From the NCBI GenBank assembly GCA_900239685.1, contig OENT01000200.1:62001-126000 (forward strand): a stretch of 64,000 bases of DNA, read 5' to 3'. The notes under the pieces were generated by a model. The model was not told the origin of the DNA. It ran no database searches and worked only from the letters and a program-made list of their open reading frames with translations. Each line of letters begins with the position of its first letter. Position 1 is the stretch's first letter. Of this stretch, positions 1 through 10,975 are shown one piece after another. A program made the position numbers and the translations under genes. This DNA comes from Rotaria macrura (lineage: Eukaryota > Rotifera > Eurotatoria > Philodinida > Philodinidae).

Positions 1-2453
1 ACGTCATACTTGTAAAGTCATTTCGATTCAATTTCATCACAATATTACATATTGATAGAGCGAGGCGATATGCTTACAGTGACCAAAACATGGTTGTTTT
101 CACAGTGAATGAAGTTTAAAGAAGAATTAAATAATTCCACCGCATATACTATCGATAACCCATGTAAATATTTTTGGCCTTGAAACGCGTCTGAAACTTA
201 TTTCGTTTGCGTGCGGAACGCTACGAGTGAACGCGTTTCAATTCATGCCCTGTGAAACAAACGAAGCGATTAGGCGCGATTTATTCTAGAAACGTGTCTA
301 AATGCATTTATAGTTTGCCTTGGGTTCAAACGCGTTCTTTAAGAAAAACGCATCCCCAGTGACATATTCGACGCGTCTAAAAGCGTTTCATATAAAATGT
401 AAAAGTTTTTTAAAATACATCAGAATCCATGTCAGATTCTCAGGTTCGAAATGAGTCCATATCGTCAACGTTTATCGATGATCTTAGCCTAACCTGACGA
501 ATGCATTTAATTTTACCTTAAGAGATAAGGATTAAATTTGAACAGATGAAACAGTGATCAGAAGTCGTTCACGTGAGCCACATTGCTATACTAGTTGGAA
601 ATCTTTTTCTCGTTCAAAATAATATATATTTGAATGAAAATTTCATCCTTAAAATACTTCATTTCAATAGTATATTGTTTTTTCGATGTAAGATGTTTAA
701 CGCATAACGTGATTTTTCACTTCATTTTTTAAATAATTTTCTTTTTAATAAAACTGATATCATTTTTATCTCCTACTAAACGCGATTAATCTTATGAAAA
801 CCTTTTAATGACAGTGTTAATGGCATGTATAATTTTATCGAAGGATTTAATGAATATATATAAGTATGATAAAAGTTATTACTCATATATTTTAAACAGC
901 AGTATTTATCCATTTTCTAAAAGGCAATTGAATAACTGAAGAATATTGCGAATTCATTTCGTTATCATTCACATGAACTTTAGAGAAACATGGATTACAT
1001 CTCGTATGTTTAATTCAATTTTTGTATATTTCAACGTCACGCGAACATTATTTATTAAAAATTCTAATTAATAAAGTTTAGACAAATCAAATATATGTGA
1101 GTGAACGATTTCCATCATGCACTTAACCCTTCTAGAGCAGAAGTTCATGGATTAAAGTCGCGTCGGAAATACAAGAAATGAATGCGTAAAAAGACACTCT
1201 AAAATATGATAGCATCCCAACACGACTGAAACAATAATTTGAAACGCGTTTGAACGCAGTTAGTAGATAAAATGCATTTAAACGTGCTAAATGTTTTTCG
1301 GACACGCGTTGAGACGCGGTTCATCTTTTTTTAATCATATTTTAACGCATTGTGTAGAAATGTTTCGTCCAAACGCGTTTCATATCAAACTGCGTTGGTA
1401 TACGTCGTGAAAAAATTTTTAACTGCACCTCAACGTGTTTTATTGTCAAAGCGCGTTTCAACTCATCGATTTTCTGTTTCTTGTTTATAAGGGAAACTTG
1501 CAAAAAAACATTCATCTAACTTTTTTCTGAATTAACATCAATACTCCATGTTCTATAACTCACAGTAGCCAGTGAATTCATGATCTATATGATTGCTTCA
1601 AAGAGTACCCTGAAAAAAAGATGTATCTAAACTGGTGTTAAATATTGTCCTGTATCATGATGAAGTCTCTGTAAAAAATCAGGTATTGCTAAGATATAAG
1701 TAGTTTAGTACCCATACCGTACTTGAACAAATTATTCTCAAGTTATTCTATGAACAAAAGTTTTGATTCTATTTCAAATAAAATCTGTATTAGTACTAAA
1801 CGAAGTTCTAATTACTTTGTCTCTTGATTATCTTCTATCTTCACTTGCGTGATATCTCTTGTTATCATTAATCCATTTAAGAATACGTCAATAGGCATTA
1901 TGCTATGTAAGAGATCGAGCTTGAGCGAATGCTCGCTCGCCAATCTTCATTTCTTGATCCATTCTCCTACTATTGTAGTGTTAAGCGTTCTTTTTCAATT
2001 CCGACTTTTCTTTCTTTCTTTTTCTTCAAACAATATGCTTGATTATAATTACAAGAAACTGAAGCGTTTTTGCGATCAACAATAACATGCATACACATGA
2101 GCGTCGGAAAAATTAAATTACCTTAAAATGTGCCTGTTTCTAGTTTGTAAGTGTTCAACCATGGATATTCTAGAAAAATATAACTTATTTTCAAACCGTT
2201 GCCATGTCCCATTTGCTTCCATTTTCATTGGTTGTTTCTTTACTATCCAAATGTGAAAATTTTCTTTTGCTATTTCATTATATTGCAGCTGGCTGGCAGT
2301 ACTAGCAGCTCCAGTAATGGCAAGCGCATAGTTTTTGACTATAGAACATTTACTTCTAGATGTGAATCTTATCCTAATAGATAAAACATATATTCATTGT
2401 GACAACTTTGAAAAAGATATTAACATCAAGACTGATCCATTCTCGGTGTGATA
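1..2453. other. Non-coding 5' flank
   Basis: No exon chain with consistent phase or family resemblance is visible. The short open frames here (for example near 1849-2085 and 2199-2384) have no recognisable domain and no splice partners. The stretch is AT-rich apart from clusters of CGCG-containing words listed separately. It is either the upstream flank of the polycystin-like gene or repeat-derived sequence. Confidence 0.6.
180..1465. repeat. Two clusters of imperfect aaCGCGTttcaa-type motifs
   Basis: Variants of the word aacgcgtttcaa (MluI core ACGCGT) recur at about 184, 231, 328, 373, 1240, 1303, 1370 and 1450, on both strands, together with related acgtgt and gcgttt words. They form two groups, about 180-390 and 1230-1465, with ordinary AT-rich DNA between. 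This could be the degenerate ends of an old element or a decayed tandem repeat. I could not define a clean unit. Confidence 0.4.
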
Positions 2454-2505
2454 ATGCAGTGCTTGTTTGTCTGGCTTATATTGGCATTTTTGAAGACACC
2501 TGTCG
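2454..2505 (+). CDS. Candidate signal-peptide first exon of the polycystin-like gene
   Basis: An ATG at 2454 opens a short frame coding Met-Gln-Cys followed by a hydrophobic run (LFVWLILAFL). It ends at 2505 in phase 1, directly followed by a good donor (gtaaga). The NHL exon downstream has an acceptor (tgtctag, ending 4504) in exactly phase 1, so joining them gives an uninterrupted secreted N-terminus. The competing start at 4441 would instead translate a (TA)n microsatellite as part of the signal peptide, which looks like intron sequence. The link is inference from phase, splice sites and hydrophobicity only; no homologous exon precedes the second NHL copy in this window. Confidence 0.4.
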
Positions 2506-4504
2506 GTAAGAAACAAAGTTGAAATAATGTACACGCAATCAAAAATTAGTTTTTATTTGATACTGCCTAAGAATTATTCAAGAATATCACAAGCATGTGT
2601 CGTTTATTTGATTCGAAGTTAAGCGTCTCAATCGTAGAAGGCTACAGCGATGAACCGTTTTTCTTAGATAGAACTGGGCGATGTCTTTTTATTAGAAGTG
2701 ATTTTCAATAATGCACTATGCACCGTTCCTAACTATCATAATACATTTTTCATAAGACGTGAAATAAATAAATAGTAATATGAGAATAGAGCAGAGAGAA
2801 AAAATGATTAACTCTTAAATTTTAGTTTGTCCCATTGGAAACTTATTTTATTAGATTCCAAGCGAAGTTTAAGAGATCAAAAAAATGGTGTTCTTGTTGC
2901 TGACACTACATCCTATCAACAATGGTGCTGCCAAAATCTCTTTACAGAGAAATTTCTTGTCCCGTGTGTGAGCCTCGTTTTCTCCTATTTCATCTGCTAT
3001 TTAATCAAAGAAAAAGTAAATACTCAAATTTTAAACTTGAAGGCATAGAAATTGCCAACTCTTCATGATTAGTCAAGCATCTGTCATCCAATACAATGAA
3101 GTAGAATTAATATCAAGAAAAGAACTTCATTTTAAAAACATTGCTCTTTTGGTAATAGTTTCGAATTGCTATGGGATGAAAATCATTACCTAGTTGATGC
3201 TTTAGCGTTCCAATCACTGTTTCAATTTACTGAAGTTTGATGCTAGTTTAATCATGCTGAATAATGTCTTGCAAGGAATGTTTCAGTTGTCATATTTCTA
3301 TATCAGCTCGAAAAATATGGAGTGTGGCAGATACGTTGGACTAAAATGAATGCTAGCTTCCATATTTATAGAGCTGTTAACTGCAAAAAAACAATGTTGA
3401 TACATCTGCGACGGGACAGTAACCCTTTTTTTATTGTTTTTGAAATATCTGATAAAGCCATTTCCAAAATAATAAACGGATAAACCGGTTATTATCTTCT
3501 TCATAGATGGAAAAAGTGTTTATGTCTCATTGGTAATTCGTTAACCTTTTTCTCATTTAATAACCTATCAAAAAAGTGATTTTCGTTTACTATTCTGCGG
3601 ATTTTTCCAGTGTACGACACACAGTGTCACGGATGTTATTTGATAGAACGAAACAGTATATTAGCTTCGCAAAATTCGAACATATTTCCTCTGCTCTCCA
3701 GATAGATCTCGAAAGCCAGTTATAGAGTAAAAGAACCATCATGATCTTATTTTAACGTCTGCGTATTATCCCTGATGATACTAAGAAAGATTACTACCCC
3801 GATAAATTTTCAGATGACTGGAATAACTGTCAGATTGGTCATAATTTAACCCACCGTCAATGATTGCAGACAGAAATTAATATACAACTTTGTAATTACT
3901 ATGTTGCGACTTCTGAATGCAATGATGGCTTGAAAATGACGTTACCTAATAAAAAAACGTAAATAGATACTACTTTTGAATAATGATCCAGACAAATTGT
4001 CAGTAAATTCGATTTTTCATACCTTGCTATCATATAAAGCGTCCCTTGAATAATTCTTAGAATTTTTACTCATAATACAACTCGGTACTTTTCTGATACA
4101 TGAGCATATTTTGTTCGTTGCTGATAAAGATATCTTTTAAATTTTTCATCTTGAAAAATTCAAGCGGAATGTTCTGAAATTCAAGATCGATTGTATGTGA
4201 AAGCAACTGTTAGCTATTGGTGTTCGCCTAAAAAGAAAATTTAAATACGTAAAAATGTTACACTTTAAGGAACTTTATTTCAGACCAACCAAACTAGCAT
4301 TGGAAATTGAAATTTAAGAGCCCACGTGAATGTAAATACTTACGCGTAAGCGATTTATCACTCCTTTACTTCATTTCAAATACACTTTGATTACAACAGT
4401 CATGCTAGCACTTTAAGGACACGTTGATAAGAGTGAATGCATGCTTCTACATGCGTCTAATTATTTATACATATATATATATATGTGCATATGTGTTTGT
4501 CTAG
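2506..4504. other. Probable first intron, no gene seen
   Basis: Two kilobases of AT-rich sequence contain scattered short open frames (2827-3048 plus, 3298-3504 minus) with no recognisable motif. If the first exon at 2454-2505 is real this is intron 1. It holds the decayed SINE-like copy near 3611-3745 and ends in a (TA)n tract followed by a good acceptor. Confidence 0.5.
3611..3745 (-). repeat. Decayed copy of a tRNA-derived SINE-like repeat
   Basis: The stretch aligns by eye with 16251-16345. Shared words include cagtgtcac, gatgttat, agaacga, then ttcgc..attcgaac and a cctcctgct-like segment. The better copy at 16294-16368 carries tRNA A- and B-box-like sequences, and this one has lost most of them. 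Two diverged copies in one window suggest a dispersed tRNA-headed family. Exact ends are uncertain. Confidence 0.45.
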
Positions 4505-5446
4505 CACAACTAATTCTGTCACCGTCTGCTGTTTGGGCACAAAATGCAACCACAGTAGCTGGCTCTTCGACTGCTGTTGCCGGATCAACTTCTTCACTGT
4601 TGTATTGGAATTATGGTATACACATTGTCGACAACAATACTCTCTATATCGCCGATCAAGACAATCACCGAATTGTTATCATCTGGCCTAACTCAACCAC
4701 GGCTATGGCGATCATAGGTTCCGGGTATGGCAATGGTCCCACACAACTGAACTTCCCAACGGATGTGTTTGTTACAAGTAGTGCAATCTATATACTCGAT
4801 TCTTTGAATTATCGTGTGCAAAAATGGACGAAAAATGGAACCAATCCCACAACTGTTCTTGGAGTAACTGGTGTAGCTGGCAGCGCACTAAGTATGACAC
4901 AGATTGGATTGAGCTACCAGATTTGTGTCAATGATGCGGGTAGCATTTATGTTCTTGACTATGCAAATCATAGAGTTATGCTTTTCCCATCAAACTCAAC
5001 TAACGGAACGAGTGGAGTGATGATCGCTGGAACGGGAGTGGCAGGTATTGCGCCTAACACGCTTAACAATCCAAAAGGAATGTTCGTCGACACTGCCGGA
5101 ACTATCTACATTGCCGACACTTCGAACCACCGCATTCAGAAATGGCCCGATGGTGCTTGCTACGGTGTGACTGTAGCTGGTACAGGAACACTCGGGACAA
5201 GTTTAAGTCAACTGTATTATCCTGTTGCGATTACTGTTGATATGAACGGATATATGTACATAACTGACCAATTCAATAACCGCATTCTCCGGTGGGCTCC
5301 AAATGCGTGTTCCGGCGAATGCATTGCCGCTTGTTCAGGAACATCTCCAGGACAAGCAGCAAATCAATTTTACTATTCAGTGCGTGTGGCATTTGATAGC
5401 AATGGATCGTTGTACGTGAGCGATAGTGGTAATCAGCGGGTGCAGA
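4412..5446 (+). repeat. Duplicated block, copy 1 (NHL exon)
   Basis: This block of about 1,035 bp reappears at 10976-12010 with a constant offset of 6,564 bases. I found no difference between the copies over the lines compared, including the (TA)n tract. Similarity starts abruptly at tttaaggacacg and stops abruptly after gtgcaga, inside the coding exon. The exon ends beyond that point differ between copies. Identity at silent sites points to a recent duplication, gene conversion or an assembly duplicate. Confidence 0.9.
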
Positions 5447-5605
5447 GATTTTCAATAATTACAGGTTAGAGGAGTTACATGTTTTGCTTCAATATTTAAT
5501 TTAATTTTGATATTTTTTTAGTGGGAACGACATATGCAACAATTACTACAATGAGCTCGACAACAACGGCTTGGTCTACAATGACTTCAACATTTTCGAC
5601 TACAG
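4441..5605 (+). CDS. NHL-repeat propeller, copy 1, plus one Ser/Thr mini-exon
   Basis: The coding stretch to 5464 encodes six NHL repeats, each with the signature pattern (I/L/M)Y(I/V)xDxxNxR(I/V)xxW: LYIADQDNHRI, IYILDSLNYRV, IYVLDYANHRV, IYIADTSNHRI, MYITDQFNNRI, LYVSDSGNQRV. Six repeats would close one extracellular beta-propeller. The hydrophobic N-terminus with a cleavage-like AVWA/QN suggests secretion. A phase-1 donor at 5465 and a 57-nt intron lead to a Ser/Thr-rich mini-exon at 5522-5605, which ends in another phase-1 donor. No further exon of the same type is found before the second copy at 11005. This may be the first propeller of a gene with two NHL exons, an alternative 5' exon set feeding the exons after 12088, or a truncated duplicate. 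The start at 4441 is less likely than entry at the acceptor ending 4504. Confidence 0.7.
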
Positions 5606-6210
5606 GTAGGCGAACTAATGCATTTATGATTCCGAGTTTCTTTCACTGCTAACTACACACTGGACAATAGAGAAGTATTTCTGCATTCGTTGAACAATAT
5701 CATAACACAGTCTTAATGTTCTTTCTGCCCCGGAAATGGAATACTCTTGCCAAAGAAAGTTGTTGAAAGTCTGAAATGGTTCCTTCACTTCCCGCAGTAT
5801 TTCAAAGAGGAAGTTGATATTTTGGAACATTTTGAGAATGAATTTTAGAGTTTCGTTTTTTGTAAAAAAATTTATTATTGTGATACATGCTCTTGATAAT
5901 GATAAGAAAATTCTTATGAAATGTCTATTATAACTCATCATTACACTATTCTTTTACTAATTGCTACGGGAATGCATTAAGGATGTAAATCATACCATAG
6001 CATCAGACTTTACTCATACATGGTTTGTGATCCTATATCAGCAACTTTTGTGGTCATATGGATCTATGGATGTTCAAATATTAATTCTTTTACGTTGATA
6101 CTGCTTTTTGATACAGATCCACAATGGGATAAAATATACGAGAAATTCTCTCAATATAAAATGTCATGAATCATAGACGTTTCTTTAAAAATACCACAAA
6201 CTAAAAAAAT

Positions 6211-6433
6211 AGGTGTTTTAAGGAACTTGAAAAGTTTCTTCCCATGAGCACATCGGAAGAAATTTTTTGGGTTCAGTATAGAACCTTGAAAGGTTTCGTT
6301 TTTAAGCTGCAAAACCTTTCTGGTTTTATAAATCTTGTAAAAGTTTTGTACCTTTAACACCAAACCTTTCACAGTTCTATACTGAACACAAAAAGGTTCG
6401 CCATTGTGTCCATGGGAAGAACATTTTAAAGCT
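6211..6433. mobile_element. Foldback/MITE-like inverted repeat
   Basis: The left part (cttcccatg, then gttcagtatagaac and gaaaggttt) is mirrored in the right part as its reverse complement (aaacctttc, gttctatactgaac, then catgggaag). The arms are roughly 80-90 bases and imperfect, with a short unmatched centre around 6300-6345. It has no coding capacity. The structure fits a non-autonomous DNA element; its family and target-site duplication were not identified. Confidence 0.6.
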
Positions 6434-7481
6434 CTGCCGTTTCTTTGTAGAGTACAGACTATATATTTCTTTCGAATTTAAATGTTACAGGTGCCAAGAG
6501 TCCAACGTTTGATGCGATGCTCGGATCAAGAATTTCTAAAATAATATGGTTTCACGTGTTTTGGTTGCTAGAATAATATATGCCACTGATGAATTTTCTC
6601 CATATATTTGTGCTCTCCAAAGCTCAAGTACTTAAATACTTTTATATCGAAAGCAAATGCTGAAACTCCTTCACTAGCTAAATGGCGAAGAATATTAGAG
6701 TCGATCAATTTCAACAGTTTTAAATTTTGTTTAGATAGCTAACTTTGTATTAATCCTCTGCAAATGAAAATCCGTCTTTAGAACAGAGTTTATCTGAGAC
6801 ACCCGTGGTGTTATGAAATCATCAAAGTCTATTTATAAATTTGGTACGATGTTATTAATAAATTGATTATATCTTGCATGAAACCAGAGGAAATCTGAAG
6901 GCAGGCAATGCGAATCACTAGCACAGTTTCAGGTCAGAGTCATATTCAAGTGAACTGAAAGTGGTTACAAAAAAGGATTTAGGAATAATGCAAACTAAAG
7001 AGTACATTATGTGTTATTTAAATTTTTCTGCCACTGGCAGCGGTGCACTTCCTATGTGAAAATTTCAGCGAAAAAGCTTGGTTAAAGCAGCTTAACATGT
7101 GCACTGAAAACCACTCTTCAGTGTCCACTATCGAGTGTTCAAAAGAGCTTAAAGTGAAAATTCTAAGCCCTTTTAGGTGCTGAAATGCATTATTTGATTT
7201 AAAATTATAACGGGTGGACCATAAAGAATTATTCTATTAGTATTTTTAAACTGTCCAAACATCTTTCTAATCGAAAGATAACGCGTGAAATTCTGCATAG
7301 CATGATCTATCTTATTTAACTAGTATAGTTTCCTCCATTTTTTTAGATCAAACTTATTCGTACAGTAAAATCAAGAACAGACTACAGAGTTTTTATTTTT
7401 CAATTTATTTGAAAGAACGCTTTATTTTGTCTACCAGTATTCCCTTAGCTGTTATATGATCCCAGTTCATAACTGCATGCT

Positions 7482-7679
7482 AGGTGTCGGGTCGGCATTA
7501 AAAGTGAAAATAATTCATTGGTGTATTATGATAAGGAAAACATTTAATGCGGATTGATTCACTAAATTAGCATTTCTGGTACCTGTACTATTCTTAATTC
7601 TAAAGATGTAGTATTAATCAACTTTTCTTGGAAAATAAAAGAATGCATTATTATCGCTTTTATTGCTAACCCGACACCT
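7482..7679. mobile_element. MITE with about 39-bp terminal inverted repeats
   Basis: The element starts aggtgtcggg and ends cccgacacct. Reading inward, 32 of 39 positions of the two ends match as inverted repeats. It is about 198 bp and non-coding, typical of a miniature inverted-repeat transposable element. A target-site duplication is not clear. It sits in the element-rich interval upstream of the mariner-like remnant. Confidence 0.65.
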
Positions 7680-7729
7680 CTACTGCTGCTAGTTCATTTC
7701 ATAAACTGTAATCTAATGAGCATAGATCA

Positions 7730-8335
7730 GGTTAACTTAGCTGCCAACGGTTTTTTGGGATGAAATTAGCAAAATTGTCACCACATCATTTTTGGGCCAG
7801 GTGAAGCGTATGAGGCTTTGCACCATCTTGCTGATGTGTCCAGTTGCTTTCTAACATTTGGATACCAGATGTTAGAATCACTAGAGGAACATCATGGATG
7901 TATGTTTCCGTATCCATCGTCTCCTCTTCAAAATTCACCGGCATCGTTATTCCATCGGTACATGGATTAACCACACCATTATCTTTGAGGCAAATTTTGT
8001 TTTTTGATGGATACCAACTTAGTTATCCGTCTCTTCCCTAATAACCGCGGACACACGATCATTCTGGGTGTTGTAGGCACCATCTAAATCAAAATATTTT
8101 TCGTCGCTTTAATATCATTTTTTCGTATCTTCTTTGCTGTAATGATTTCGAACAAAATTTTTGCAGACTTAGCCTTCTTCGTGTTTTGAAGATCAGTTCA
8201 TTTAGGTTGTTTAATTTTCTTTAACTGGAAGTACTGAAGATCTTCACGAAGTATCCACTGAGCATTTGTCCTTCAAATTTTCACTTCGACAGCTAATCTT
8301 CTTGATAACATCTAATTTATTTTGGCTAGACGCTG
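7730..8335 (-). pseudogene. Broken Tc1/mariner/IS630-like transposase
   Basis: Read on the minus strand in three shifting frames, fragments of a DDE transposase are recognisable: a helix-turn-helix-like part with QWILREDLQYF near 8240, a region around 8060-8080 readable as DEKYFDLDGAYN only after frame changes (first catalytic-Asp segment), KIMVW near 7990, and QQDGAKPHT near 7815 (second catalytic-Asp segment). A terminal portion with DNFxxFIPKNRW follows. Several stops and at least three frameshifts interrupt it, so it is inactive. The C-terminal SPDLNPxDY-type segment that normally follows is missing. Family assignment rests on these motifs and not on a search. Confidence 0.75.
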
Positions 8336-9221
8336 CTTCACCTTCAAGATGTTAGATTTTGTTCAAACTGTCCGAGGAAACCTGGAAAATGAGATAGATT
8401 AATACATCCTGTATCTCTATCTGATTATACTAATTCCAAGTTTAATTGCTAGAAGTGAAACTACTCCTGCTAGATTCCGAAAACGTTTCGTTGGTCCATC
8501 GCCATTTTCATATGTATTTTTCGCAGTTGTTTCTATGTCTAAACTTTCATTTTGTTAAATTATGAGTGAAACTATTACTGATCCCAAACCATGTGCGATT
8601 TTGTAGAGAATTTGAACCTCCCTCGTTTGATAAAAGACGATGTCTCAATCTCAATCTAACGGAGAATAGAAGAAAAATATTCTAAATACAAACAGTATCA
8701 TTCTTTATGACCCACTGTCATTATTCTTCAACTTCCATGCATTGATAAATTACATTCAGAATATGCTTTTATGCCACCATACTACATTTTCATTGAAACC
8801 TACTGTTTCAAATGTTCTTCCGGATGCCTCGCATTGTTTGAGGACAAAAGTACATTGTTTTTTTTCAAGACTATCGGCACATACAAACAGATAAACTGGA
8901 AGTAACATTTGTGTACTGAATGAACAGTAGAGAATGTGAAAAAAAGAAGAACAAGCCTTATGAGGGGTACAGAAGACCCGTGTGGACGGAGACCACAGAT
9001 AAATATGGCCCATAATATAGAACAAAAGCTCTATATAGCGTGAGGTAATATCGTGAATTTTATTACGATCGAAAGAAAAGAATACAACATGGATTACTCA
9101 CAAATGCGATTGATTCATTACACTCTAGCCAAATAATCTGTCTATTCTTTAGGGCATACTTTTTTGTGGAACTCACATACGTTTTTGAAGAAAATAGTGA
9201 GTGCAAGTGTAAGACTGAGAA

Positions 9222-9340
9222 TTTCGATGCTCCCCCCTCCCGTTACAGACAATTTCACTGAGTCCAGATCCCCCAGTGGGTCTAGGTGCCCCCCTCGCCA
9301 TAGGGGGGGGGGGCTACCAAATACCCCCCCCCTCATTACA
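9222..9340. other. C-run/G-run island
   Basis: Within very AT-rich DNA this stretch has repeated runs of C on the plus strand, an uninterrupted run of about 11 G near 9304, and then a run of about 9 C. The layout could form a hairpin or quadruplex. Overlapping open frames on both strands (9142-9336 minus, 9164-9379 plus) are low-complexity by-products. Confidence 0.6.
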
Positions 9341-9825
9341 CAAGATAGAAATCAGTGTATGAATTTATTACAGACATAACAACCAGTATTCTATTATCGT
9401 CATATATCACAACATTATTTGCCACGTCGTCCAATGTTTTTTATAAAAAATATTGAATTAAGAAAAATGAACAACGAATAATGGAAACCAACGAGTGAAT
9501 AGCAACATTGAAAATGAAAAATAGGGCGCCTATGAGAGAAAGACGATGCGAAAAAATTTTTCATATTACATTTTCTGTGTTTTCTATTAGCATATGAAAC
9601 TATAGATATGTGAGTTACACATTTTAGTCCCAACGGGGGCTCCTCTAGCTACCTTTTCTTCTATTTTTTCAAAATTGAAATTTGTTTTGTTGAGTACAAT
9701 AATGCTAATTAACACAGGTTCTTTTCAATCACATCCATATACATGCAAAGCTTGAACACATCGCAATCATTGATGAAAAAACTTAGCTACTTTCTTCAAG
9801 GCAAAAGGGAGATATTCATTTTTTT

Positions 9826-9855
9826 CGGCATCGTTACGTTTGCACCACCCTGTAT
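9826..9855 (-). mobile_element. Mariner-type terminal repeat
   Basis: Read on the minus strand the sequence begins TACAGGGTGGTGCAAA and continues into CGTAACG, which resembles mariner-family termini flanked by TA. It could be the 5' end of the element whose transposase lies at 7730-8335. A possible partner (taacgggtggaccataaag) lies near 7208, but that match is weak and the implied span is too long without nested insertions. Confidence 0.4.
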
Positions 9856-10571
9856 ATCAGTACTTCACTGATGCTTAAGGTTAAAAATCGTTGTCACATG
9901 AACCTGATAATCTTCAACACTTCGTGACGCTAAAAACTATTCTTTCATTTCTTCAAGATCGCTTGTATTCAATCGCTATTAGCTAATAGCCATGAATACT
10001 TTGTACCATCTCAATATACAAAACACATCTATTTTCCACGATCTTTCACAAAAAAATGAATTGTACTAATTCGGATTGCTCTAGTCTGAGATTCTACCCT
10101 TAGACACTGCAAAGCTAGTGCTAATCACTTTATCGGTCAGCCCATCCGGTATGCCTCCTGAACACGAGTCCTGCCTGATTCATGTTCTGATATAAATGAA
10201 GATTTAGACACAGGCATTTCACTATATAATTAATTCTAGCGAAAGATAAAGATTTAGCTAACCGTCATTATAATATTCAAATCTCTATATAAACATGAAT
10301 ATGAAGTGTAACTGAGTTCATTTAAAATTAAATCTACTCTTGTATTTTCCTATGTTTGCTGCAGTGCACATGTATTAATTAAAGGTCATGCAAATACATT
10401 ATATCACTCCTATTTAGCAGCAAAGTCATAGCTAAAGCTTATATTTCCACTTCATTTCAAACTTACATCGAGCACTTATTAAACTGTTAGTATTCGAACT
10501 CAAGTTAAAAATGATATCAAGCATAATTAGTGTTTAAGAATCTCAATTTCCTCTCCTATATGCTAGATAAA

Positions 10572-10950
10572 TCGAGTACTACCCAGTGAAAAATATTCAC
10601 TGATTTCAATCGGATTTTTCTGCAACATAATCAAAAATTAAAATCGATTCATAATTTTTATTTTCGTTGACTTGGAATTAACTACTACTTGATGCTGTTA
10701 CTTATCCCAAATGAAATTTTCTAATTGAAATCGAATTATTCTGCAGCAAACTCAATATTACATCGATTAACAATTTCGATTTTGCTGCAGAATAATCCGA
10801 TTTCAATTAGAAAATTTCACGTGGGATAAGTAGCAGCATCAACTACTAGTTAATTCCTAGTCAACGAAAATCAAAATTATCAATCCATTTTAATTTTGAT
10901 TATGCTGCAGACAACTCCGATTGAAATCAGTGTATATTTTTCACTCGATA
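10572..10950. mobile_element. Large foldback element next to the NHL duplication
   Basis: Arms of about 185-190 bases are inverted copies of each other. The left runs from tcgagtactacccagtg, through ctgatttcaatcgga and gaattaactac, to ttctgcagcaaa. The right carries the reverse complement ending cactcgatataag. Identity is roughly 85-90% by eye, with almost no spacer at the centre near 10760-10780. It is non-coding. Its right end lies about 25 bases before the start of the duplicated NHL block at 10976, so it may have been involved in that rearrangement. Confidence 0.75.
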
Positions 10951-10975
10951 TAAGAAGTTGTGTACAGAATCACTT

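Larger units (their letters stand above)
5606..10975. other. Element-rich interval between the two NHL copies
   Basis: No cellular gene is visible in these 5.4 kb. They contain a foldback element (6211-6433), a MITE (7482-7679), a broken mariner/IS630-like transposase (about 7730-8335, minus), a G/C homopolymer island (about 9222-9340), a mariner-type terminus (about 9826-9855) and a large foldback element (10572-10950) that abuts the duplication. Short open frames near 5624-5941, 8756-9025 and 9415-9633 show no domain. Confidence 0.65.

Noticed and set aside
2827-3048. Possible second exon after 2454-2505
   Set aside because: The acceptor at 2826 would need phase 2 whereas the donor is phase 1; the phase-1 reading hits a stop at once.
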